64,000 nucleotides of DNA from Lysobacterales bacterium (GTDB lineage: Bacteria; Pseudomonadota; Gammaproteobacteria; Xanthomonadales; SZUA-5). A program made the position numbers and the translations under genes. The DNA lies in assembly GCA_022844135.1 (NCBI GenBank), contig JALHMG010000010.1, forward strand, positions 1 through 64,000. Direction: 5' to 3'. Under the pieces are notes generated by a model, which had not been told where the DNA came from, did not search any database, and saw nothing but the letters and a program-made list of their open reading frames with translations. Below, one piece after another: positions 9,401-18,400 of this stretch (the stretch's first letter is position 1; every line of letters starts with the position of its first letter).

Positions 9401-9407
9401 TGATCAT
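3429..9407 (-). CDS. Secreted RHS/YD-repeat protein with transglutaminase-like N-terminus
   Basis: The 1,992-residue protein starts with a signal peptide (cleavage near residue 30, ALCAPLCAQ). A transglutaminase-like domain follows at about 180-320. It keeps the fold signature (TDQASLLVALLRAAGVHSRY), the His (WQHVWVEAW) and the Asp (WIGLDPSYKD), but the position where the catalytic Cys is expected reads GNP, so it is probably non-catalytic. Ig-like segments lie at about 895-1075, an RHS entry segment at about 1080-1115, and YD repeats from about 1255 to the end. Two blocks (about 4050-4143 and 4320-4420) are near-duplicates containing ETIHPDAT. Known RHS shells encapsulate a C-terminal toxin. 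Here the shell ends at an amber codon before the tip. Its ATG overlaps the stop of the giant upstream gene by 4 nt. Confidence 0.85.
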   Translation of the reverse strand: MIKTIGFSGAKRVVLATVVLSFALCAPLCAQSLDGAPRSSGDYAAASVRAGNLADAQLAQGRDAIKELTARHPQLAERQRAAEQAVANGRRASASALEALQRGNANDQQAARQSLDRLLRSPSRVDLESAPTAPQARALAPIAPTRAPRAAPGPADLAATLDAPLSAAIEAKADELGNAPVPIFEWVRKNIALVPGSGSLQGAAGTLSTRRGNPTDQASLLVALLRAAGVHSRYVFGNIEMDTPRALRWWGVDRIEAVTELLTESGVPFETVQGGGGIAALRWQHVWVEAWIDLAPSRGAKHRTGDAWIGLDPSYKDLDVSLGPDIATWMALDINAMRTAINAAAVVDQASHALTSLGASALAQQLTTARTRFVDALRSRNLSNAPVGELLPRATDATPDYPFFLGNLPYRVLASEAPMQSLRESDRHRVTWRFRIDDNGQPGAALLTLDQPTVALADKAVDVRFVPASQADRDVLLALIPAALSGFADLPDALPAYLIELKAELWLGQTRLASSDAVGLGRTLYVDVRQAGPGYSSARQDTAFVGEPRGLQLSWHGGGSGALDADVTALQALRNAIVAGTPASAAALMPTLLRLTGGGHFAISEAYQTWLAGIHRVRFHRAPGLTSAYQAMEVAAPFGVITTAWPAGYGISDVTPPHWGAPLTGGAEARFVHQSLGTQGAFGHLLLEQLHGGSGRSASGVFNRALVAQKPVYVLDPTQASGIPAALPGALRTPIASALARGDSASFVSDAISAGTWSGQAAEIAYPAALGGTSFVYGREHVDAGTHLTGASVSSSAARGGWFTAVLGSDSPPHLITPWAGELERTLAAGTGLVAIANNPAALGVSDVLANLLAGAILDGAVGTGVHPIIDAQLWGNLIAPVLSIAPLLDPTPPTVNLSVSPKTIDLGQSTTIAASANDNRPGVELLVTAAGAPVALQNGQHVLTPTRAGVVPVIASARDAAGNLAEKREDVLVRSAGDNSPPVVVITTPADDAQVTQPVDVIGSVSDASLRYWRLGLRPGNSPTVPEIILGEGDQPVSNAVLGKVDPTLMFNGVYVLILDAEDANGLRSQYSVPIRVDGDMKIGHFQISFEEIEIPLQGIPIRITRTYDTRQSKEDLDFGYGWSIDYQNVRIRESRKLGFSWTMQQNGGGFAPFCVRPAGTPAVTITLPDGETEQFNAKWSPECQQFLPPIDGYLSFTPANGKTTSKLEQLTYGQLRWVNLGGGASNLADLSDPYVPVDPRHYRLTTDDGMVYDLDQEFGITKITDQAGNFVRYTRDGITHSTGVSVQFVRDAQDRITDIVLPDGRRLKYRYSAAGDLMEVADVLGQKTTFAYLQNIRYPHYLDTITDARGVRAVKHEYDDGGRLIATTDANGERIEYVHNIAGKTETIKNRRGHSTTYVYDANGWVLSETNHLGEQTLRTYDANGNELTRTDPLGRRTENTVDARGNVLTEKDALGNITTRTYGRYNQLYTEVDALNRTVVTNTYMTNLLTGDETSYLFDTKDALGHRTLMPHDICGSQCPNTGNLKSITDPMGNQTSFSYDSRGNVTRETDPDGNIVSRTYDAMNRLTRETRTRQVAGAPESLTTDYTYDGKGRLVETKHPDGSITRTSYNAIDKVDTETDALGRVTRYEYNSRGEQTAVIHPDGVREETAYDPEGNVIAQTDRLGRTTKMVYDAANRLIETIHPDATPDDADNPRTRSEYDAAGQLTASIDERGQRTTYRYDLAGRQIEVKNALNQTMTTSYDVAGQRTQVTDNLGRTTKFVYDAAGRLTETIHPDATAGDADNPRTRMAYDAAGRKIAETDEMGRTTRFAYDKLSRLVAVVLPNPATGANPELIDGASPDAGTLTTRYQYDEQGNKIAQIDAEGRTTRWTYDRQGRQLTRTLPMGQSESFQYDSNGQRVQHTTFNGEAIATAYDNLGRPTTVTLPGKTRTFSYDAGNRITSIQEGADTYSFQYDVRDRLIRATDAQNRSIDYAYDAIGNRTRLSTPR

Positions 9408-12400
9408 GGCGCCACTCCGTTGCTGCAGGTCAAATTGCCAGCCGTTACGAGGAAATTGAGTCGCGATCCGGTGGGTGGCGCGGCGCCGGGAAACTCAAGT
9501 TTGACCGTGCCCTCGAGCTCAAAACCATTGCTCAAGGCAGGGCTGAAAAACACGACTTTAGATTCGTTGAAGTTGTTGTTGCCGAGCGTTTGCAGCGTTT
9601 CGTTGTAGGCGCTGCCCTCCAGGCGTGTCAGGTTGACGACGACCTTGGCGTTGCCGCTGCCAGCGCTGGACTTGGCGTACAGTTCCAGCGCATTGCCGGT
9701 TCGCAAACCGGGCGCGGCAGCGAAGTTCTTTGTGAACAACGATGTGGCGCCATCGAATACCTGATAGCTGCCGCCGCCCTGGCCGGTGTAGCTCAGCACG
9801 AAGCGATACGGTTTGCCGCTGACCCAGTTCAAGTGTTCCTGGGCGAACTGTCCGGCGGCCTGGGTGTTGGTTCCCAAACCCCATTCCCAATCGGCAGCGC
9901 CCGTGCGACCACCGCGAACTTCCAGACGTTCCAGCGGCGCGAATGCAGTAAACGTACCCTGCCCCGCATCCACCTTGACCGGCGCTGGCGGACTTGACGT
10001 GCACACGCTCGGCGGCGCCGCTGGCGCAACCATGCAGCCATCGTGCGCGGCCAGATTGATCTGCATCTGACCGTTCCAGGAATTGGCGACGACCGTGCCC
10101 CAAATCACGCCTTGCGGGTTCTCGATGTTGGCGTTGGGCGCCAGAATGCTGCCTTCGACCGACACGCCAGCCAGTTGCAACGTGGTCGCCTGCGGGAAGT
10201 TGAACAGCACCTTGTTGCGGTGCGGGATCAGCGACGACAGGCTCATGTTGGTGAGCCCCGTATTGGTGCCGGAAACGTTGAACAACACCGTGGCGCCCGC
10301 CGGAATCCGATCGACCTGGAACGTGTGCGCATCGAGCACCTGGTCGCCCGGCAAGTTGAACACCTGGAGCATCGAGGTGTTATCGCCGTGCAGGTACAAC
10401 CCGCCCCATTGATACTCGTAAGTGGTGTTCGCCCGGAAGCCTGCCAGGCGCTGGCTCTCGGCAATCAGGCGCGTGCGCTCGGCCGCGAAGTTGATCGGCA
10501 CAGGCGCATTCTGCAGCAAGCGCTGATTGGGACCGAGGCCATTGATGACCGGGGCACCTACGCCTGCCGCGCTGCCACCGACGACGATATCGCCGCGATA
10601 AACACGCCCGGACGGGAACGTGAGATCGCCGCCGACGACGAGCGACGGACCAGCGAAATTGCCAGGCAACTGGTCGCCGATACTGTAGTTGTCGATGCTG
10701 ACGTTGCCGCCGGCCGCCAGGCGTCCTTGCACGTCGGAAGATTGCGCTGAGTAGCCGCCAAAGAAGAAACCGTTGTAAGCAGCCGCTGCGCCGAGCACAT
10801 TGCACGCGCTGCTCGAAGCGCACGCCGCGCGTTGGCTGATTTCCAGCATGCGCGCATTGGCAAGACGCCAGGCCGCGTGCGGCACGCTCGTGATCCGCAC
10901 AATTTCTTCGGCCGCATCGATCCACTTGGCGATCGCGTCAGCAGCGTTGCCGGCGTTGTGCGCGCTGAGCGCGGCGTTGATCGCGGTCACCGCGCGGTTG
11001 CGCGCCTGCGCCTCACCACCCGACAAGTTCGCCGCGTTCAGTTCTGCCACCAGCGCTTGCGTGGTGCTGGTGGCGTTGCGCAAAGGCAGGGCGGCGGACT
11101 GATTCGACAGCGGCTCCAGTAGCGATCCGTTGCGCCGCTGCAAGGTACTGGCCACCGTGGTCTCAGCGCCCGGTATCGGCAGCTTCACGCCGACATCGAA
11201 ACTGCGCATCTGCGCGCTCGGTAAGCTGAAGTCCCAGGTCGCAGACGTGGCATCGCTGCTGGTTGGCGTCGGGCGCGACGCGACGATCGTTGCCGCGCCA
11301 TTCACCGCGCTGCGCAGATTGAGTTGCACCGGCTGGCTGCGATTTTCGACCGTGGTCGTCACCGGCACATAGCTGCCCGGCGCGTGATTCGCCTCGATCA
11401 CGGTGGGCGCGACGTGGAACAAGCCGACGTCCAGCAAGCGCGCGGTCGCGGGTTGTGCAGCGTCGCGCTGCAGGGCCTCCACGAGATCGAACGCGTACGT
11501 CATTGTCCGGCCCTGGCCGAAGCTCGCGCCGATCACGCCAGCGGTCGCAGCCGCCACGAAATTCGCTTGCGGCTGGCCGGTGGTGACCTCCAGATGCAGC
11601 GCGCGGCCATAGGTGTTTACATCGACTGCCGGCAGCAGCGCGCCGCTGCCGCGGAGCACCTGATTCTCCTGCGCATGGCGACCACGGAAATTGAAGCCGC
11701 CGATCTCATCGATCAGCGCCGTGCGCTGATCGTGCGCGCCATCGACCAACAAACCGTTGCCGCGATAAATCGTTTCCCGCAACTCCTTCGATCCCGCCAC
11801 CGAGAGCTTCTCACTGCCGCCACTCAGCCAGAACACGTTGTAGCGGCCGCAGCGGAGCTCGAGCATGAAGTCGTCGGCGGTGGTAACAACCTTGTGCTCG
11901 ATGGCGATCTGCGTCAGGTATTGCTCGATGAAGGCTTTGCGCGCCGCCTCGCAGGTCGCGATCGGTTGCTGGCCGGGCTGGCAGCTCGCCATCACCAGCA
12001 CGCGCGCGTCGCGCTGCACTGCCATTGTCATACGCACATCGACCGCGGGCGCGCTGATCTCGAAGCTCGCGGTGGTCAGCAGCTGCCAGGTGCCGGCGAT
12101 TTGCGCGCTCAGTACGGCGTCATAGCGCGCGGCAGTGGTGCCGGTCCATTGGCGCTGCATCACAAAGTTGCCACCCGCGACGATGTTCGCGGCGGTGTCG
12201 GCAAAGGTCTCCACCACCACCTGCGTGTCCTGGCGTTTGACCTCGATACGCACGGGCACGTTGCTGGCGGCCTGATTGCCGGTGTTGAGCACACTGCCGT
12301 TCAACGTCACCGCGCTGCCGAGCGCGACCTGCGCAGGCGTGGCTTCGAGCGTGCCCCCGAGTTGCGCCCCAACGATGCGCAAGTCGGCTTCAGCCAGCGA

Positions 12401-15400
12401 TTGCGACGCGCCGTCGATTTGCACCGACCAACGCACGCGATAGTCGCCCAGCGGCAAGCTGCCGGCCGTCAGCGTCTCGGCGTGCGCAACTTGCGCATTG
12501 ATGCCGAGGCTGTCGGTGTAATTGAACTCGCGCACCGTGGCGCCCGAACTCAAACGCACCACGCGCAGCGTAAACGGCAAATCCGTCGCCGCCAGATTGC
12601 CGCTGTTGCGGGCCGTGGTCGCAAGCGCGATGGGCTGGCTGGTCGTGGCCTCAGCGGGCGTCGCCGTTACGGTGCCGCTGATGACCGAGGCCAGCACGGT
12701 GATCGGCTTTTGATCGAGCACGCGCGTCTGGCCGCCGAGCTTCGATACCAGCAGCGCCACGTACGGACCCGGCGCAACGCCGACCGTCGCCCATGAAGCA
12801 TCGACAGTGGTTGTGGCGTCGCTGGCGATGTCGCGCACGAACGGCCATTCCTGCACCAGCGCGTTGGCGTTCGCCGGGTTGATCAATTGCAGCGCGAGCG
12901 GAACTTGCGTCATCGCTGTGGTCCCGCGATTGCGCACCTGCGCGGTCAATGCCACGGGCGTGGGTCGCGGCGCCTGCTGCGGGGCGGCGGTGAGCGTACC
13001 CGACAGTGCATCGTTGCCTTGCGCGCTGACCACATCGAAACTCGTGGTCGGCGAACTCAGCACGTTACCGCTGGCGTCGCGCACCTGCTGTCGCACCTCA
13101 TAGCGTCCGGTCGCCGCAGCACCCAGCGGCAGATCGAATTCGATGCGCGCTTCGCTATTCGGCTCCAGATTGTTGACCGGCCTGGTCAGCGTCTGGAAGG
13201 TGCTGCCGTCTGGCGCGAGAACCGTCTCGACCACCGTCAGTCGATCGAAAGCGTGATTGCTGTTCGGGTTCTTGACGTTCGCTGTGATGCGTACTGTTTG
13301 TTGCGGCTGGTATTGCGGCAGATCGGTGGCTACGGTCGAGGTCAGCGCCGGCGTGCCCTGCCCGGCCGTAATTGCAAACGCTGCCGAATCCTCGGCGACG
13401 ACCGTGCCGCTGGTATCCAGTATCTGCGCTAACACGCGGTAGTTGCCTGCGCGGCGCGTGCCGGTGGTGAACGGCGGATCGAGCTCGCGCTGCTCGTTGG
13501 GATCGAGCACCTCAGGTCGGTCGATCAAACGCTCAACCAACGTGCCAGCGGCATCAACGATGCTCAGCTGCAACTGCCCGCCCGATGGTGCTGAGTTCAG
13601 GTTGCGCAGCCAGACGTCGATGTCGACGGCGGTGTTTTGCGGATAACTCGGCCGGTCTGTCGCAACCGAGATCTCGACCAAGTCATCGACAGTGACGCGC
13701 GGCACCTGGACCGGCAGCGAGACCGGCTCGGGCGCGAAGGTATTACGAAACACGAGTTTGGCTTCCTTCGCCACCAGCCGAGATTCGCCACGTCGCAGGT
13801 CAGTCAGCGTGGTGTCGAAGTCAAGATCAATACCCTGTCGATTGACATCGACCAGGGTGTAAATCAGTTCCTTATCGCCATTGCCGCGCGTGATTGTCTG
13901 CGAAGGCTGCGGAGAAAGATTCCCGTAGGCCTGGCCCGCGGGAATGACGACATGAAAGTCTACGTCGATAGCGCCGCAGGTTACCGGCATCGTGAACATA
14001 CGCCGGGTGTTGTTGCTGTAGTTCTCGCTAAAGACCAGCAGCTTGCTCGAGAAGCGGTCGTAGACGACGAAGTCGATGTCGACGAGATCGTCGGCGACGG
14101 CGCGGCCATTGAAGATTGGTCCGATTTCTCCGGTCGAGCCCAACACCTGGGCGATTGTGTATTCCTCGCCAGATTGCCCTACGCGCGGATACGAGAACGG
14201 GGTGAAGAACAGGCCTTCGGCGCAGGTGCCCGCAATGTTGACGCCCTCATATTCGAAGGTTGCATCCGACAGCACGGTGGAAACTTGGCGCAGCGGGTCA
14301 ATGCGATAGATGATGTTGCCCTGCATCTGCACGTAGAGATTTCCCACGCCATCGCGCGTAAGGCCGAATGGCGTGCCGCCAGGGAGCTGCACGTACTCCT
14401 CTTGCGAGCCATCGGCATTGACGCGAACGATTCTGCCCGGCAGGAGTGCATAGATTCGGTCTTGATCATCGATGCTGATGGCCTGCGCCAAACCAGTGAT
14501 CGTTGCGAGGGTTGTCGCAACGCCAGACGCTGTGTAGCGCCGGATCATGGTGTTCTGAAAATTGCTGCTGCGAACGGCGCCATAAGCCCGCTGCTGGTTG
14601 TCGATCGGCACATCGCCGCGCTGGATCAAGGCGTCCGTACCGATACGCGTTCCAGCCACACTCCCGGGTGGCGCCCTGAACAGCGCGCTGCCGGTTGTGT
14701 ACCAGACTGAACCCGAAGCATCTGCGCCCATGGCCGTGGGATAGAACGACTGTGGCAACACCAACTGCAGTTGACTGGCGTCGATCCTCGATATCGACGA
14801 GAAATTCGCGCCCTCGATCCGAGTTCGGACCTGCACTGTACGCTGCCCAGGACCGGTCCTTGACGGGTCAACAGACATCATTGCGGATGCACTCGGACCG
14901 ACGTGCAAGCCGGTCACTGCGCGACCCGCAACGTCAGGCTGAGTCGAGCGAATAGCGATTTCGTAGTCGCCGCCAACAGGCGGCACGAACGAACCAAAGT
15001 CGATCGATTGCGTGGCGGTCGTCGAAAGTTCGGCATGCGGGCGCGATTGACGGTAGACGACTGTGCCCACCGGCAACTGCTGCGATGGCGTTCCGAGTGT
15101 GATCGGGAAAAGGCGATTGCCGTGGTATTCGAAAATGCGCATCGTCGACTCGTTCAGCCGCGCCAGGCTGCCCGTGATGGACGGGACTGGCCAGATGCGC
15201 CTTGACCAACGCCCTGCCGAGTCGCTGACGACCAACTCTGCCGTGGTCGCGACGACGATGGCATTGTTCGATTGGACGGCGACAGATCGAGGATCTGCAA
15301 ATCCGGTCGCGATTTGCCGGTAGCCATCGTTATCGATCCGACCAAGGGCTTGGGAAGTCCTATCTATTACATAAACCGTGCCGTTGGGAGCCACAGCCAG

Positions 15401-18400
15401 TCCACCTGGGTAGTTGACGCCTCCAGCAAAGGGACGGAGAAACGATCCGTCGCGCTTGAGCAACTGCGCCGAGGTTGTGGCGAGAAACACCTGGTTCGCG
15501 TCAGTCGCCAACGAACCCCCTGAGCCCGCCAGACCCTGAGCAGATGCCCCAATCGGTTGCCAGGAATAGTCCGCAGCCAGGCGATGCAGCGACTTGTCCG
15601 AACCAGAAGCCAACACTGCGTCGCCTTGCCGTTGCAAATCTGTCATCAATGAGTTCGTCGAACTTGTGTTGACGACGCGGCTGCTCAGGCCATCGCCCGC
15701 AATTTCCACCATGACATTGGACGACAGAACCAACCAGTTTCCTGTGACCAACGGTACAAAAGTTCGAGCAGATCGGAACGGCGCGAGTGAAGTCAAAATG
15801 GAGCTACCCTGGGCCAGGACAATCTCCAGCGTCCCCGCGTTAAGGCCAAGAACTTGATTGCCGGCGATATCGAATCGGCCGTATTGGTTTACCGCCCAAG
15901 ATGGCAGCGACCAGTAAGCGACGGGCAAACCAGCGGTGATTTCTGCAATGTCATTCGATCGCGAGACGAACACGCGACCCTCGCTCGCCACAACCGCCAC
16001 ATGATTGGCGGCATCAGCGATTCTCGACACCACGCCGTCGCTAATGCGGTGCGTTCGACCAGACGTGTCGGTGACGAAGGTGTCCGCCCCATTTTGGGCG
16101 ACGGCACGAACGGCGCCGATGAGCGGCAGCGATCCAATGATCGATCCCGCGCTGTCACGCCTTTCGATCAAATTTGGGCTCGCTCGCCAGGAAACTTGAG
16201 CGCCGGCGGCATCCACTGCCCAAGCTTGCTGCGAATTTGGAAATGCGAACCTCAACACCGGCGTGTCGTTGGCATCCAGCGAATACACGTTGTTGGATTG
16301 ATTCCGCCACCAAGGTTTGCCTCCCGGCTGCGATACCAGATCAGCAACATTGGTCCCCACTTGAATCAATGCCCCGCCATCAATGCGATAGAGGGCAAGG
16401 GAGCTGCCAAGCACAAAAACTCGATCGCTGGCATCGATCGCCAGCGCGCTGACCAACTCATTGACCAGCGTGGCAAGCGTTTCGGTTTGACCCGTTGTCG
16501 GCTCCAGCCGAACGATGGTGCGATCGGTGCGTCCGTATACGATCCGGCCTTGTGAATCGACGCTGGGCTCGCCTTGAAGGTTTGGCAGTGGGCCATGGAT
16601 TCGAGTGCGTGTTCCGTCAGCGGCAATCCGATACAGGCCGGTCTGCGCCGGGGTTCCACCCACAACCATCAAGTACGGCGCTGCCGTAGAAGCGTTGAAT
16701 AGGTAGCCAGACTGGCCGAATGCGTCACCCAAGGGCTGCATTCGCTGCGAGCCATCCACGGCGTAAATCTGTTGGTCGTCATTCACCAGCAGCGTTGAAT
16801 CGGCGAATGCGAAACTCCGCAGGTTCTTGGGGCCCTCTTGCAGCGGCACCAAGGAGCCGCCTTGAAGCCGATAGGTGCCGCGCCGGGGACTTTCGGTGGC
16901 TAAGATCGGGGTATCGTTACTGGCAAGAGAGACCGCGCCGATGCTTAGCCCAGTCGCTGCATAGAGCGAGGTGAGTGAAGTACCACTCAGGCGCTTCAGG
17001 CTGCTCGGTTCAGCGATCACGATACTGTCGTCACCAGCGATAGCGAAATCCAGCGCTCCAGACAGCGCGCCGGACAGCGTTTCGGTGCTGCCATCTATGT
17101 TGCGCCGTCGCAGTTCCAGGCTCGATAGCGCAAGTATCCTTCCGGTCCGATCGCGGCGCACAGCGCGAGGACTATTCAATAGACCTGCCGCGAACAACGC
17201 GCTTTGCCCTTGGCTGTTGGTTCGATAGATGGAGCCTTGATTGGGGTTCAAGGAGTACACCAGACCATCGTTTCCTCGGCGCAGTTCGTAAGGCGATGGA
17301 ACTGTGGCCCAAGGTGCGACGACACCGTTTTGCAGTCGCCGGATACGGTTGGGCGCGTCTTCAGCGATCAATAAATCTGCGCCGTCAAAGAGCAAGCCCG
17401 TTGGTCCCGAAAGACCAGTAGCGAGCGTATCCACCACACCGGTTGTTCCGTTGACTCTGAAGACCGAATTGAGGCTCCTGTTCGCCAGGTAGACATTGCC
17501 ATCGGGGCCGACAACGGCCGCGTCTGCAGAACCAAAACCAGCGTCCGCCAGCACGCTGATCTGACCCGTAGGTGAGCGTTTGACAACACGAGTTCGGCTG
17601 TCATGAAGACCACCGAAGTACTCATTGCCAGAGGAGTCGATCGCGTACGCGTAGGTGCTGGTCGTGACCCCAACGGCGTCGGTCTGCGCATAAGGTGGCT
17701 CCAGAGCGATCGCGGATACGAATCGCCCGGTCCATGCAACGCGCAGTCGTCCATCTGGGTGCATCGCGAGTTGATCCGTGTTGCCCATGCTGGCGCCATT
17801 GCCGTTGAACTGACTGCTCAACGTACGCAACACCATGGCCGTTCCATCCGGGGCAATCCGGACCAACTCGCGCGTGTTGTAGTTGATGGTGTAGATGTTG
17901 CCTTGGCTATCAGTTGTTGCGCCCCAGGGGCGATTGAGCGGTGCGCCGGTCAATGTCGGTGCGCCAATGGTCGGCTCGGCTGGGAACGGTGGTCTGGTGT
18001 CGACATTGACCAGTGTGGCCGTCAGCTCGGCCGTTCCGGCGGCGATCGTGAGATTGCCGATGTTCGCCAACTTGGCGCTCACGCCGACCGATTGTCCCAA
18101 ACCCGCCTGCAATAACGGCGGATCGGCGGTCACGCTGCCGCCGATGCGACGCACGGCCCGAACCGTGTAGCTGACGCCGCCCTCGATCGCAACCTGTCCT
18201 TGCGGCGTAACGCCACGGAACTGCACATGGTAAATGCCGGGTGGATCGCTTTGTACGCCCCAGGCGATGGTCACGGCGCGCGTGCCGCCGGCGGCAATCG
18301 GCAGGATCGCGTCTTCGGGGCGCAGGTGTGCGCCGATGACGACGGCCGGCACATCGCGCACCACGCGCTGCGCGCTGTCGTAGATTACGGCGTTGAACAC

